A stretch of DNA of 60,879 bases from Thermomonas sp. (GCF_025993755.1 NZ_JAMQHN010000089.1:1-60879); one strand, 5' to 3'; counted from the stretch's first letter, positions 8,098 through 17,961 are shown. The notes: generated by a model not told the origin, from the letters alone. Numbers and translations: made by a program.

Positions 8098-8715
8098 TCA
8101 GCCCTCGCCCAGCAGCGTCTCCACCAGCGCGGCGTGGTGGGCGGCCTGGACCGATCGGCGCAGGCGGCTGGCGGTGAGGATGCAGCAGATCTCGTTGACC
8201 GCGGATTCGAATACATCGTTGATGATCACGTAGTCGAACTCGTCGTAGTGGCGCATCTCCTCGCGCGCGCCGGCCATCCGGCGCCGGATGACCTCCTCGG
8301 AATCCTGGGCGCGCTTGCGCATGCGTTCTTCCAGCGCGGCGCGCGTCGGCGGCAGGATGAAGATGCCGACCGCATCCGGCACTTTCTCCCGGACCTGGCG
8401 CGCGCCCTGCCAGTCGATTTCCAAGAGCACGTCGCAGCCGGCCGCAAGCAGCGGCTCCACCGCCTGTCGCGCGGTCCCCTTCCAGTCGCCGTGCACCTTG
8501 GCGTATTCGAAGAAATCGCCTGCCGTCACCATCGCCTCGAATTCACCGGCGCTGATGAAGTGGTAATCGCGTCCGTCCACCTCGCCCGGCCGCGCCGGCC
8601 GCGAAGTGTACGAAACCGACAGCCGCAGCCCCGTATCGCGCGCCAGCAACGCCCGCACCAGGCTGGACTTTCCGGCGCCGGAGGGGGCCGCGACGATGTA
8701 GAGGGTTCCGCGCAT
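8098..8715 (-). CDS. gmk: Guanylate kinase
   Basis: 205-residue nucleoside monophosphate kinase converting GMP to GDP with ATP in the cytosol. The P-loop is APSGAGKSS (residues 9-17). GMP-binding residues follow in [16 protein letters not shown] with the DYHF Tyr, then [11 protein letters not shown] and the lid region [11 protein letters not shown]. Length matches the bacterial family. It starts 9 bases after the yicC stop on the same strand, the usual yicC-gmk pairing. No rpoZ gene follows; a lipoprotein gene lies 149 bases downstream on the same strand. Confidence 0.97.
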   Translation of the reverse strand: MRGTLYIVAAPSGAGKSSLVRALLARDTGLRLSVSYTSRPARPGEVDGRDYHFISAGEFEAMVTAGDFFEYAKVHGDWKGTARQAVEPLLAAGCDVLLEIDWQGARQVREKVPDAVGIFILPPTRAALEERMRKRAQDSEEVIRRRMAGAREEMRHYDEFDYVIINDVFESAVNEICCILTASRLRRSVQAAHHAALVETLLGEG

Positions 8716-8724
8716 GGGCTCAGC

Positions 8725-9585
8725 CTATTCGATGTTCTGGATCTGCTCGCGGATCTGGTCGATCAGCACCTTCAGCTCGACCGAGGCATTGCTGGTGCGC
8801 GCGTCCACCGACTTGCTGCCCAGGGTGTTGGCCTCGCGGTTGAACTCCTGCAGCAGGAAATCCAGCCGGCGCCCGGCCGGGCCGCCTTGCCCAAGCACAC
8901 GCTGCAGCTCGTCGAGGTGGCTGGACAGGCGGTCCAGCTCCTCGTCGACGTCGAGCTTCTGCAGCCACAGCACCAGCTCCTGTTCCAGCCTTCCCGGATC
9001 GACCGCCGTTCCCAGATCGGCCAACCGCGCGTCCAGTTTCTGCCGCTGGCCGGTGCGGATCGCCGGAATCAGGCCGCGCACGTCGGCCACGATGGCTTCG
9101 ATGCGCCGGGCGCGTTCGCGGATCGTCTCGGCCAGTTTGCCGCCCTCGCGCTCGCGCGCCGCAACGAAAGCGTCCAGGGCCGCATCCAGCACCGCCAGCG
9201 CCTCGGCCTGCAGCGCTTCGGCATCGATGCCCGCCACCTGCAGGACGCCCGGGTACTGCAGCAGCTCGGTGAATTCGACGCGCATCTGCGGAAAATGCGC
9301 GTCCAGCGTGCGCGCCAGCTCCCCCAGCCGCGCCACCACCGCTTCATCCAGCCCGAGGCTGGCGCCGGCCGGCGCGCGCAGTCGCAAGACGAGGTCGATC
9401 TTGCCGCGACCGATGCGCGCCGACACGCGTTCGCGCAGCGCCGATTCGAACCCGCGCAGTTCCTCCGGCAGGCGCACGCCCAGTTCAAGGAAGCGGTGGT
9501 TCACCGAACGCAGCTCGCAGCCGAGCGCACCCCACGCGGTTGCGCGTTCGGCGGTGGCGCTGGCGGTCATGCTGCGGATCGGCAT
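8725..9585 (-). CDS. yicC: YicC family endoribonuclease-like protein
   Basis: 286-residue YicC/YloC family protein; members have been reported to act as endoribonucleases on small RNA or mRNA. Conserved features are the N-terminal IRSMTA segment, the [11 protein letters not shown] block, and the C-terminal [28 protein letters not shown] block characteristic of the family. The start at 9585 (MPIRSMTA) places the SMT motif where other members have it. It is divergent from rph with 66 bases between start codons, a widely conserved rph/yicC-gmk arrangement, so the two transcription units share a short bidirectional promoter region. Confidence 0.95.
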   Translation of the reverse strand: MPIRSMTASATAERATAWGALGCELRSVNHRFLELGVRLPEELRGFESALRERVSARIGRGKIDLVLRLRAPAGASLGLDEAVVARLGELARTLDAHFPQMRVEFTELLQYPGVLQVAGIDAEALQAEALAVLDAALDAFVAAREREGGKLAETIRERARRIEAIVADVRGLIPAIRTGQRQKLDARLADLGTAVDPGRLEQELVLWLQKLDVDEELDRLSSHLDELQRVLGQGGPAGRRLDFLLQEFNREANTLGSKSVDARTSNASVELKVLIDQIREQIQNIE

Positions 9586-9651
9586 GGGGCGAACCCGAGT
9601 GCGGAAACGGTCAATGGTAATCTAGTGCCCCGTCGTTTTCCGGTTGCAGCG

Positions 9652-10395
9652 ATGACATCGCTTCGTCCCAGCGGCCGCCAGTCCGGCGAGCTGCGCCCCG
9701 TCGAAATCATTCGCGGCTACACCCGCCACGCCGAGGGTTCCGTGCTGGTGAGCTTCGGCGACACCCGCGTTCTGTGCACCGCCAGCGTCGACAACAAGGT
9801 GCCCGCCTTCCTGCGCGGCAAGGAAGAGGGCTGGGTGACGGCCGAATACGGCATGCTCCCGCGCGCCACCCACACCCGCAGCGACCGCGAGGCCGCGCGC
9901 GGCAAGCAGGGCGGACGCACGCTGGAAATCCAGCGCCTGATCGGGCGCTCGCTGCGCGCCTGCATCGACCGCAAGCTGCTCGGCGAACGCACCATCACCC
10001 TCGATTGCGACGTGCTGCAGGCCGACGGCGGCACCCGCACCGCGGCGATCACCGGCGCCTACGTGGCGCTGGTCGATGCGGTCGAAGGGCTGATCGCCTC
10101 CGGCGCGATCAAGCCGCGCCAGCAGCGCCGTTCACCGATCATCGGCGCAGTTGCGGCGGTTTCGGTGGGCATCTTCCGGGGCACGCCGGTGCTGGACCTC
10201 GACTACGCCGAGGACAGCGCCTGCGACACCGACATGAACGTGGTAATGAACGACGGCGGCGGTTTCATCGAACTGCAGGGCACTGCCGAAGGCCACGCCT
10301 TCCGCCGGGACGAACTCGACGCCTTGCTGGCGCTGGCCGAATCCGGCTGCCAGCAGCTGTTCGCCGCGCAACAGGCCGCGTTGGCAAGCCCCTGA
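9652..10395 (+). CDS. rph: Ribonuclease PH
   Basis: 247-residue phosphorolytic 3'-5' exoribonuclease that trims tRNA 3' ends. Family blocks present: [15 protein letters not shown] at the N terminus, [56 protein letters not shown] and [10 protein letters not shown]. Full length. The ATG at 9652 follows a TAATCT -10-like box (9618-9623). It is the first gene of a plus-strand group ending with hemW; the spacer to rdgB (10396-10606) is rich in hairpins. Confidence 0.97.
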   Translation: MTSLRPSGRQSGELRPVEIIRGYTRHAEGSVLVSFGDTRVLCTASVDNKVPAFLRGKEEGWVTAEYGMLPRATHTRSDREAARGKQGGRTLEIQRLIGRSLRACIDRKLLGERTITLDCDVLQADGGTRTAAITGAYVALVDAVEGLIASGAIKPRQQRRSPIIGAVAAVSVGIFRGTPVLDLDYAEDSACDTDMNVVMNDGGGFIELQGTAEGHAFRRDELDALLALAESGCQQLFAAQQAALASP

Positions 10396-10409
10396 CCCCA
10401 CGATCAATG

Positions 10410-10429
10410 CAGGCTTGCATCGAAGCCTG
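10410..10429 (+). terminator. Hairpin after rph
   Basis: CAGGCTT (10410-10416) and AAGCCTG (10423-10429) pair perfectly around a six-base loop, 14 bases after the rph stop. No U-tract follows, so it is at most a 3'-end stabilising hairpin or a Rho-type pause site. Confidence 0.4.
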
Positions 10430-10465
10430 ACCAAGCAGTTGCATCTGCGATGAACCCCAAGCCGT

Positions 10466-10566
10466 GCCAGCCGCCCCTTGGAGTTCGAGCAGGCCATGGA
10501 TGGCCTGCGCCCGCGAATTGCAGCAGGATGCGCAACCTGAGCGGCGAATCCCAAGGGGCGGCTGGC
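10466..10566. repeat. 101-bp element bounded by perfect 16-bp inverted repeats, with inner hairpin
   Basis: Arms 10466-10481 (GCCAGCCGCCCCTTGG) and 10551-10566 (its exact reverse complement) bound a 101-bp unit. Inside, CAGGCCA (10490-10496) and TGGCCTG (10501-10507) form a second hairpin with a four-base loop. The pairing stops sharply at both ends. It lies between rph and rdgB. It looks like a small palindromic mobile or REP-type element; no target-site duplication is evident at the borders. Confidence 0.8.
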
Positions 10567-10606
10567 GCGGCCGCGAGGAAATTCGCACACCACGGAACCC
10601 ACTTCC

Positions 10607-11197
10607 ATGAAGCTCGTTCTCGCATCCTCCAACCCGGGCAAGCTGAGCGAACTGCGCGCCCTCCTCGGCAGCAGCATCGACCTGCACGCGCAATCGGAAT
10701 TCGGTGTCGGCGATGCCGTGGAAACCGGGCTGACCTTCGTCGAGAACGCGCTGATCAAGGCCCGCCACGCCGCCCGTGCGACCGGGCTGCCGGCGCTGGC
10801 CGACGACTCCGGCCTTTGCGTCGACGCCCTGCACGGCGCCCCCGGCCTGCATTCGGCGCGCTACGCCGGCACCCACGGCGACGACGAGGCCAACAACGAC
10901 CGCCTGCTGCGCGAGCTCGCGGACATTCCAGAAGCGCAGCGCACGGCGCGCTTCGTCTGCGTGCTGGCCCTGCTGCACCGCCCCGACGACCCGATGCCAC
11001 TGATCGCGCAGGGCGCGTGGGAAGGCCGCATCCTGCGCGAACGCCGCGGCGCCGGCGGCTTCGGCTACGACCCGGTGTTCTTCTCGCCCGCGCACGGCTG
11101 CGCATCGGCGGAGCTGCCGCCCGAGGTGAAGAACCGCGACAGCCACCGCGCGATGGCGCTGGCGAAGCTGCGGGCGGGGCTGGTGCCGCCGCGCTGA
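10607..11197 (+). CDS. rdgB: dITP/XTP pyrophosphatase (RdgB/HAM1 family)
   Basis: 196-residue nucleotide pool sanitiser that hydrolyses dITP, ITP and XTP to monophosphates. Family signatures: [10 protein letters not shown] at the N terminus, [19 protein letters not shown] with the catalytic Asp pair, [18 protein letters not shown] and the C-terminal [12 protein letters not shown]. Full length. Usually encoded between rph and hemW, as here, which supports the identification. The upstream spacer carries the 101-bp inverted-repeat element. Confidence 0.96.
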   Translation: MKLVLASSNPGKLSELRALLGSSIDLHAQSEFGVGDAVETGLTFVENALIKARHAARATGLPALADDSGLCVDALHGAPGLHSARYAGTHGDDEANNDRLLRELADIPEAQRTARFVCVLALLHRPDDPMPLIAQGAWEGRILRERRGAGGFGYDPVFFSPAHGCASAELPPEVKNRDSHRAMALAKLRAGLVPPR

Positions 11198-11402
11198 GCG
11201 CCTGTGTCGAAAGCGACCGGACGACCTTCGTTCGGGCTGCAGAGCGAAAGCTTTTTTGACGTGGATCAGCGCGGATGGCGCGGATAGAGCCGTCAGACAC
11301 GATGGCTGTGGCCATTCCGGGATAACCGTGGACGACATCCCATCTCCACGTGCTGCTTGCCACTGAAGGGAAACGCCTCACCGACGAAACGGGCGGCGCT
11401 TC

Positions 11403-11415
11403 TACAATGTGCGGA
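11403..11415 (+). promoter_or_regulatory. -10 box abutting the hemW start (leaderless transcript candidate)
   Basis: TACAAT (11403-11408) ends six bases before the ATG at 11415, so transcription would begin at or next to the start codon. No convincing -35 hexamer is seen at 16-18 bases upstream. Confidence 0.45.
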
Positions 11416-12566
11416 TGCTCACCGCCCCGCCGCTCGCGCTCTACGTCCACGTCCCGTGGTGCGTGCGCAAATGCCCGTACTGCGATTTCAATTCGCACCA
11501 GCAGCGCGGCGCCCTGCCGTTCGACGCCTATGTCGATGCGCTGATCGCGGACCTCGAACACGACTTGCCACAGGTCTGGGGTCGGGTCGTGCACAGCGTG
11601 TTCTTCGGCGGCGGCACGCCGTCGCTGTTTCCGCCGCAGGCGATCGACCGCTTCCTGCAGCAGGCCAGCGCGCGCCTGCGCTTCGCGCCGGGCGCGGAAA
11701 TCACCCTCGAAGCCAATCCGGGCACGCTCGAACACGGGCCGTTCCCCGGCTACCGCAGGGCCGGGGTCAATCGCCTGAGCATCGGCGTGCAGAGCTTCGA
11801 CGACGGCTGCCTGCAGCGGCTGGGGCGCATCCATTCCAGCGGCGACGCCGATCGCGCGGTCAAGGCGGCGCAGGATGCCGGCTTCGACAACATCAACCTC
11901 GACCTGATGTACGCGCTGCCGCAGCAGACCCTGGCGATGGCCGAGGCCGACATCGCGCTTGCGGTCGCCCTGCAGCCCACCCACATCAGCCATTACCAGC
12001 TCACCCTCGAAGCCGGCACGAAATTCGGCGCCCGCCCGCCCGCCGGCATCCCCGACATCGACAGCGCCTGGGACATGCAGGAAGCCTGCCAGGCAGCGCT
12101 GGCCCGGGCGGGCTTCCTGCAATATGAAGTCAGCGCCTACGCCCGCGATGGCCGCCGGTGTGCGCACAACCTGAACTACTGGACATTCGGCGACTATCTG
12201 GGCATCGGCGCCGGCGCCCACGGCAAGCTGACCCTGCCGGCCGAAAACCGGGTGCTGCGCCGCTGGAAAACCAGGCTGCCCAACGCCTACATGGCCAAAG
12301 CGGGTCGTGCGGAGGCCATCGAGGGGGAAGAGACGCTCCGCCCCGAACGCCTTGCCTTCGACTTCATGCTCAACGCGCTGCGCCTGAACGACGGCGTGTC
12401 GATGGCCAGCTTCGAAGCCCGCACGGGGCTGTCACGATCGTCCATCGCCGATCGCCTGGGCACCGCGCGCGCGAACGGCTGGCTGGACGCGGATCCGGAT
12501 TGGCTGCGGCCGACGCCGCTGGGCCTTCGCTTCGCCAACGACGCGATCGCCTTGTTCCTGGACTGA
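11415..12566 (+). CDS. hemW: HemW, radical SAM heme chaperone
   Basis: 383-residue radical SAM protein of the HemW type, a heme-binding chaperone formerly annotated as anaerobic coproporphyrinogen oxidase. The cluster motif is CVRKCPYC (Cys16, Cys20, Cys23), followed by FFGGGTPS, LEANPGTLE, GVNRLSIGVQSF and the HemW C-terminal YEVSAYAR-RRCAHNLNYW region. I start at ATG 11415 because a -10-like box lies just before it; a GTG at 11409 would add two residues but falls inside the presumed promoter. Downstream is the DUF1631 gene after 86 bases. Confidence 0.94.
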   Translation: MLTAPPLALYVHVPWCVRKCPYCDFNSHQQRGALPFDAYVDALIADLEHDLPQVWGRVVHSVFFGGGTPSLFPPQAIDRFLQQASARLRFAPGAEITLEANPGTLEHGPFPGYRRAGVNRLSIGVQSFDDGCLQRLGRIHSSGDADRAVKAAQDAGFDNINLDLMYALPQQTLAMAEADIALAVALQPTHISHYQLTLEAGTKFGARPPAGIPDIDSAWDMQEACQAALARAGFLQYEVSAYARDGRRCAHNLNYWTFGDYLGIGAGAHGKLTLPAENRVLRRWKTRLPNAYMAKAGRAEAIEGEETLRPERLAFDFMLNALRLNDGVSMASFEARTGLSRSSIADRLGTARANGWLDADPDWLRPTPLGLRFANDAIALFLD

Positions 12567-12652
12567 CCGCCGGCCCGACTGTCCACGGCAGCGTTGCCCA
12601 TGCCCGATTCGCGCTACCATTCCGGCGGTGGCGGAGCGCCAGGGGGGCGTTG

Positions 12653-14863
12653 ATGGCCGAAGCAATCTCCGGAACCAGGGAAGGCGGATTGATCCCGGCC
12701 CGCGTGTCGCGGCGCGCGCGCAGCGTACTCGATCGTTTGTTTGCCGACGTGCGGCAGGAATTCGAACTTCGTCTGCCCAGGATCGTCGAAGCCACCGAAC
12801 TGGCCCTGACCGAGCCGCTGCCCGCCGGCAATCCCACCCTGGAGGCGACGCGGATCGAATCGCTGCGCAGCCTCGGCAGCGGCAGCCCGCTGTTTCTCCA
12901 GCGCTTTCTCCTGTCCGTGGAAGAGGGCTTCAAGACGCCCGGCGCCGGTACCGCTCTCGCCAGGCCGGAAGACTCCGGTTACCGGCCGCAGACGCTGAGT
13001 CTGGTCAGCGATGACGACATCAACAACGACGACGCCCTGCTGGTAAACACCGCCAGTCGACTCAGTTCCCGCAACAGTCTGGCGCTGCAGCTGCTCGGCC
13101 AGCGCCTCGGCGTGCTGACCCGCGCGCCGGCGTATGAACCGGAAGCCTTGCCGATGGGGCCGTACGCGCTGTGCGCGGGCCTGGCCGAGGCCGTCGCCGT
13201 GTTCGAGCTGTCGCGGCCGGCCCGCCTGCAGCTGTTCCAGCAGTTCGAGCGGGCCCTGATCGATGCCTATCCGACGCTGCTGGACGTCTGCAACCGGAGC
13301 CTGGTCCAGCTCGGAATCCTGCCGCACCTCAGCTACGTGCCCGTGCGCCGGGCGCCGGGATCGCGCGCCAGCGACAGTGACGAAGCAGCCGGCGTGCTCG
13401 ATGCGCAATCCCCCGAAGCGCTCGCCGGCCAACGGGTCCGTGCGGCGCTTCAGGCGCCGATCGACGCGAGCTTCGCCACCCTGCAATCCTTGCTGCAACG
13501 CCGACGCAAGGTGCTCGCCAAGTTGCGTCCGACCAGCGCGGTCACCGCGGGCCGCGATCCCGAGAAACCGGTCCCGAAGCTCGGGCACGACGAGGTTCTG
13601 GAAGCGTTGCAGCGGCTGCGCAGCAACAACACCCGCGCCCAGAGCGTGCACGAATACCGCCAGATCCTGCTGGCACAGGCTCGCCAGCAGCGCGGCCACG
13701 GCGTGACGCTGTCCGAATCCGACGAGGACAGCTTCGACCTGCTGGCCCTGTTCCTGGCCCAGCTACAGCGCGCCCTGCGCCGCTCCAGTCCGGGGCATTC
13801 GCTGATCGACAAACTGTTCCTGCCGATGGCGATATCCGCCCTGCGCGACAGCGATTTCTTCACCCGCCCGGAACACCCTGCGCGCGAACTGCTCGACGCC
13901 GTCTCGCTCGCCGGCGCGCGCTGGCTGGGCGAAGACGACCTCGACGCACAGTGGCTGGGCCTGCTGCAACGTGCGGTCAACTCGGTCCAGCGCGACGGAG
14001 ACGGGGGCACGGAAGCGTTTTCCGAGGCCAATCGCACCTTGCAATCGGGACTGCAAACCCTGATGCGCAAGGCCGAGATGGCCGAACGCCGGCAGGTGGA
14101 AGCCGCACGCGGCCGCGAGCGACTGGCGATCGCGCGGATGCGCGCCGGCGAGGCGATCGACGTGATTGTCGGCGATAACGCCCTGCCGCCCTACCACGAC
14201 GCCTTCATCCGCCATACCTGGGTCGATGTGCTGTCACTGGCCTTCCTGCGCGGCGGAGAGGAAGCGGCCGGCTGGAAAGAGCTGTTGGAAATCACGCAGC
14301 AGATCGCCGCGGCGGGGCTGCTCGGCGACGCGAAAGCGCTCCCGGATTCCAGCATCGCACGTGTGTGCGCGGCGCTCGAACAGGTGGGCTATCACCAGGA
14401 CGATGCCGCCGCGATTGCCGCTGCGCTGGGTCCGGGGGCCGATGCTGCCGAGCGCGAACGGCTCCGGGTCAAGCTCGGCGAGCGAGCCCGCCTCGGCGAG
14501 GACGCCATGGCCGCGGACGATGATGCAAAAGTGCTGAAGCATCCCGAAGAACGCCAGGCCTACGAACGCTTGCGCAGCGTAAGCATCCCCGCATGGATCG
14601 AATATTCACAAGATCCCGAACATCCGCTCCGCCGGCGCCTGGCCTGGATCGGCGAGACCTCGGGACAGGCGTTGCTGGTCAACCGCCGCGGTCTGCGCAC
14701 GGGGGAGGAAACCCTGGTCAAGCTGGCGCGGAAGCTTGCCACCGGCGATGCCCAGCTGCTGGATGCGGATTCGTCGCCGGCGAAGTCGGCGTGGAAAGCC
14801 ACGCTCGACAGCCTGATGCCGCTGGCGTCCGACAAGGACAGGAAGGATGGCGATGGGCATTGA
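12653..14863 (+). CDS. DUF1631 domain protein
   Basis: 736-residue cytosolic protein that I recognise as a DUF1631 member (large, Leu/Arg-rich, mostly helical). Visible landmarks are RARSVLDRLFADVRQEFELRLP near the N terminus, the LVSDDDINNDDALL acidic loop, a conserved VPVRR at mid-length and the C-terminal LVNRRGLRTGEETLVKLARKL. There is no signal peptide or membrane segment. The ATG at 12653 follows AGGGGGG. Its end overlaps the PilZ gene by 11 bases, so the two are coupled, which hints at a role in cyclic-di-GMP-linked control. The molecular function is not known to me. Confidence 0.85.
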   Translation: MAEAISGTREGGLIPARVSRRARSVLDRLFADVRQEFELRLPRIVEATELALTEPLPAGNPTLEATRIESLRSLGSGSPLFLQRFLLSVEEGFKTPGAGTALARPEDSGYRPQTLSLVSDDDINNDDALLVNTASRLSSRNSLALQLLGQRLGVLTRAPAYEPEALPMGPYALCAGLAEAVAVFELSRPARLQLFQQFERALIDAYPTLLDVCNRSLVQLGILPHLSYVPVRRAPGSRASDSDEAAGVLDAQSPEALAGQRVRAALQAPIDASFATLQSLLQRRRKVLAKLRPTSAVTAGRDPEKPVPKLGHDEVLEALQRLRSNNTRAQSVHEYRQILLAQARQQRGHGVTLSESDEDSFDLLALFLAQLQRALRRSSPGHSLIDKLFLPMAISALRDSDFFTRPEHPARELLDAVSLAGARWLGEDDLDAQWLGLLQRAVNSVQRDGDGGTEAFSEANRTLQSGLQTLMRKAEMAERRQVEAARGRERLAIARMRAGEAIDVIVGDNALPPYHDAFIRHTWVDVLSLAFLRGGEEAAGWKELLEITQQIAAAGLLGDAKALPDSSIARVCAALEQVGYHQDDAAAIAAALGPGADAAERERLRVKLGERARLGEDAMAADDDAKVLKHPEERQAYERLRSVSIPAWIEYSQDPEHPLRRRLAWIGETSGQALLVNRRGLRTGEETLVKLARKLATGDAQLLDADSSPAKSAWKATLDSLMPLASDKDRKDGDGH

Positions 14864-15185
14864 ACAGCGCCGCCACCCGCGCCGCGAAGTGGTCGGGCGC
14901 GTCGAGGTCTTCGACACCATCGCCGAGCAGACGGTGGGCGTTCTGGGAGACGTGTCCGCCGGCGGCCTGCTGCTGATCGCCAGCTCCCCGTTGCCCGACG
15001 ACGCGCTGTTCCAGCTCCGCTTCAGCCTGGCCGACGAGGGCCGCCCGCTGCCGACCATCGAAGTCGGCGCCCACGTGCTCTGGCAGGCACCCGCCGGCGC
15101 GCCGGGCCAGTACTACGTCGGCATGCGCTTCATCGGCCTCGCGCCTGAAGTGGCACGACTACTCGAAAACTGGTCACAAAAGTAG
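14853..15185 (+). CDS. PilZ domain protein
   Basis: 110-residue single-domain PilZ protein, a predicted cyclic-di-GMP receptor. The N-terminal RRHPRR supplies the RxxxR motif and DVSAGG supplies the D/NxSxxG motif; both needed for ligand binding are intact. The C-terminal QYYVGMRFIGL is the usual closing strand. I use ATG 14853 with GGAAGG six bases upstream; ATG 14847 overlaps that site. The gene begins inside the end of the DUF1631 gene, indicating co-translation. Confidence 0.9.
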   Translation: MGIEQRRHPRREVVGRVEVFDTIAEQTVGVLGDVSAGGLLLIASSPLPDDALFQLRFSLADEGRPLPTIEVGAHVLWQAPAGAPGQYYVGMRFIGLAPEVARLLENWSQK

Positions 15186-15277
15186 CGGGCGCGGAGGATG
15201 CCGGCATCCGGCCAGCCCACACCCGCGGATCACGTCTCCTGCGCGACAATGCCGGCTTCTCGACGTCAGGTGATGCC

Positions 15278-16600
15278 GTGACCCGATCCGAAACCGCCGC
15301 GCTGTATCCAGCCCATCTGGCGACCCTGGAAATGCGCGCCGCCGAAGCGCTACGCCGTTGCCAGCGTGATCACCTGGTCGTTCCCAGCGGCACTCTGCAC
15401 CTGCGCGCGTTCGACGACCTGGAGTATCCCTACGCGGTCAATCCCCAGTTCAAGGCCTGGCTGCCACTGACCGATGCGCCGGGAAGCTGGCTGGTCGTCA
15501 CCCCCGGCCGGCGTCCGAAGCTGGTGTTCCTGCAACCGCAGGACTACTGGCACGCGGTGCCGGACGCACCCTCGGGCTACTGGGCGGAGCAGTTCGAGAT
15601 CGCGGTGATCCGCAATCCCGAGGACGCGCTGGCGCAACTGCCCGCCGACGCCTCGCGCTGCGCGATCCTGGGCGAAGCGCAGAGTGCGCTGGGCGATTTC
15701 GTGCCGGACAACCCGCCGGAGGCGATCGCCTATCTGGAATACCACCGCGCCTTCAAGACGCCGTACGAGATCGCGATGATGGCGGCCGCCAACCGCACCG
15801 CCGTGCGCGGTCACCGGGCGGCGCTGCGCGCCTTCCGCGCCGGCTCGGGCGAGTTCGGCATCCATCTGGCCTATTGCCAGGCCACCGGCCAGGACGTCAA
15901 CGCCCTGCCCTACGGCAACATCATCGCCCTCAACCGCCACGCGGCGATCCTGCACTACATGACCCAGGAACGGTTGCCGCCGAAATCCTTGCGCAGCTTC
16001 CTGATTGACGCCGGCGCCGACCACGGCGGCTATGCGGCCGACGTCACCCGCACCTATTCCGCACAGGACGACGATTTCGCGGCGCTGATCGCCGCCGTGG
16101 ACTCGGCCCAGCAGTCGCTGGCGGCACGCGTGCGTCCTGGCCTCGACTACCGCCAGCTGCATTTGGACGCCCACCTCGCGCTGGCCGGCGTGCTGCGCGA
16201 GGCCGGCGTGCTGCGCGTGGGCGCCGAGGAAGCGGTGGCGCGCGGCGTCTCGCGGGCGTTCTTCCCGCACGGGCTGGGCCACGGCATCGGCCTGCAGGTG
16301 CACGACGTCGCCGGCTTCGCCGCCAGCGACGCCGGTGGCACCCTGGACAAACCCGACGGCCATCCATTCCTGCGCCTGACCCGCACCCTGGAACCGGGAA
16401 TGGTCGTCACGATCGAACCCGGCGTGTATTTCATCGACATGCTGCTCGACCAGATCAAGGCCGACGGCTGCGCCGACGCGGTCGACTGGGATCGGGTCGA
16501 AGACTTCCGGCCCTGCGGCGGGATCCGGATCGAGGACGACGTGGCCTGCACCGAGGATGCGCCGATCAACCTCACCCGCGAGGCCTTTGCGGAAGGCTGA
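15278..16600 (+). CDS. pepQ: Xaa-Pro dipeptidase
   Basis: 440-residue M24 metallopeptidase cleaving Xaa-Pro dipeptides. Metal ligands are in place: the two Asp of IDAGADHGGYAADVTRT, the His of HGLGHGIGLQVHDV, Glu of TIEPGVYF and Glu of GIRIEDDV. The N-terminal domain (YPAHLATL...) and length match PepQ rather than PepP. Translation starts at GTG 15278 with AGGTGA upstream; a nearby ATG at 15272 is closed at once by a stop. The gene converges on pepP, only 32 bases separating the stop codons. Confidence 0.94.
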   Translation: MTRSETAALYPAHLATLEMRAAEALRRCQRDHLVVPSGTLHLRAFDDLEYPYAVNPQFKAWLPLTDAPGSWLVVTPGRRPKLVFLQPQDYWHAVPDAPSGYWAEQFEIAVIRNPEDALAQLPADASRCAILGEAQSALGDFVPDNPPEAIAYLEYHRAFKTPYEIAMMAAANRTAVRGHRAALRAFRAGSGEFGIHLAYCQATGQDVNALPYGNIIALNRHAAILHYMTQERLPPKSLRSFLIDAGADHGGYAADVTRTYSAQDDDFAALIAAVDSAQQSLAARVRPGLDYRQLHLDAHLALAGVLREAGVLRVGAEEAVARGVSRAFFPHGLGHGIGLQVHDVAGFAASDAGGTLDKPDGHPFLRLTRTLEPGMVVTIEPGVYFIDMLLDQIKADGCADAVDWDRVEDFRPCGGIRIEDDVACTEDAPINLTREAFAEG

Positions 16601-16632
16601 TCGCGCAGTCGGCCGAACGCGCGCGACTCCCG

Positions 16633-17961
16633 CTACGCGGCAGCGGTGCCCGCCATGAACGCCTCGACTTCGTCGGCGGTGCGTTCCAGCGCGGCGCTGA
16701 GCACGCGGTGGCCGGTGCGCGTCACCAGCACGTCGTCCTCGATGCGGATGCCGATGCCGCGCCAGCGGGCAGGGACATCGGCCGCATCGGCCGGCACGTA
16801 CAGCCCCGGCTCGACCGTGAACACCATGCCCGGCTCGAGCAGTCGCGAGGCGCCCTCGATCCGGTATTCGCCCACGTCATGCACGTCCAGTCCGAGCCAG
16901 TGCCCGGTCTTGTGTGGATAGAAGCGCTTGTACGTTTCTCCGGAAACCGCGTCCTCCAGTCGGCCCTTGAGCAGCCCCAGCGCCAGCAGACCCTCACACA
17001 GGGTCAGGACCGCCGCCGCGTGTATCTCGGCAAAGGCCGCGCCGGGTCGCGCCTGCGCCAATGCCGCATCCTGCGCCCTGCAGACCAGGTCGTGCAGGGC
17101 GCGCTGCTCGCGCGAGTAGCGCCCGCTGGCAGGGAAGGTGCGGGTGAGGTCGGCCGCATAGCCGCAGTATTCGGCGCCCGCGTCGATCAACACCAGTTCG
17201 CCCGCGCGCACCCGACTGGCGTTGGCGCCGTAGTGCAGGATGCAGCCGTTGGCCCCGGCACCGACAATGCTGGCGTAGGCCGGCTGCGCGTCGTTGCGGC
17301 GGAACTCGCGCTCGACTTCCGCCTGCAGGGCGTACTCGTGGACGCCGCCGCGAACCGCACGCATTGCCGTGCGGTGGGCTTCGATCGTGATATCGACGGC
17401 GCGCTGCATCAGCCGCACTTCCGGCTCCGACTTGAACAGCCGCATCTCGTCGAGCAGATGGCCCAATTGCAGGAATTCCTGCGGCGCGCGTCCGTCGGCG
17501 CGACCGCGCAAGCGGTTGACCCAGCCGATCAGCTTGAGGTCGAACCCGGCGTCCAGCCCCAGCGGATAAAAGGCGCGGGCGCGTCCTTCCATCAGCCCGG
17601 GCAGGATGTCGTCGATATCGGAGATCGGATAGGCATCATCGACGCCGAGTTCCTCGCCGGCCCGCTCCGGCCCGAGCCGGGGCCCGTCCCAGCCTTCCCG
17701 GGCAGGATCGCGCTCGCGGCAGAACAAGATCGTCTCGCCGTGCCGCCGTCCCGGCACCAGCGCCAGCACGGCATCGGGTTCGAGGAAGCCGGTCAGGTAC
17801 AGGAAGTTCGAATCCTGGCGGTACGGGTACAGGGTGTCGCGGCTGCGCACCCGCTCGGGCGCAGCGGCCAGCACCACGATGGCCGCGTCCCCGACCAGGT
17901 CCATCAGTCGCTTGCGGCGCGCGGCATGCAGCCGGCGCCACTCGGCGGTCAGCAGCGGCAT
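16633..17961 (-). CDS. pepP: Xaa-Pro aminopeptidase
   Basis: 442-residue M24 metallopeptidase releasing the N-terminal residue before proline. Ligand motifs: IDAGAEYCGYAADLTRTF, HKTGHWLGLDVHDVGEY, TVEPGLYV and GIRIEDDVLVT. The N-terminal RRKRLMDLVGDAAIVVLAAAPE and YRQDSNFLYLTGF are typical of PepP. ATG 17961 begins 13 bases after the UPF0149 stop, the common ygfB-pepP operon. In enterics ubiH follows pepP; here the next gene is pepQ on the other strand, so the ubiquinone gene is not in this operon. Confidence 0.95.
   Translation of the reverse strand: MPLLTAEWRRLHAARRKRLMDLVGDAAIVVLAAAPERVRSRDTLYPYRQDSNFLYLTGFLEPDAVLALVPGRRHGETILFCRERDPAREGWDGPRLGPERAGEELGVDDAYPISDIDDILPGLMEGRARAFYPLGLDAGFDLKLIGWVNRLRGRADGRAPQEFLQLGHLLDEMRLFKSEPEVRLMQRAVDITIEAHRTAMRAVRGGVHEYALQAEVEREFRRNDAQPAYASIVGAGANGCILHYGANASRVRAGELVLIDAGAEYCGYAADLTRTFPASGRYSREQRALHDLVCRAQDAALAQARPGAAFAEIHAAAVLTLCEGLLALGLLKGRLEDAVSGETYKRFYPHKTGHWLGLDVHDVGEYRIEGASRLLEPGMVFTVEPGLYVPADAADVPARWRGIGIRIEDDVLVTRTGHRVLSAALERTADEVEAFMAGTAAA

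Noticed and set aside
8134-9651. Long plus-strand frame running through gmk and yicC into rph
   Set aside because: Only the part from 9652 is rph; the upstream part is antisense to two well-defined genes and has no homologous motifs.
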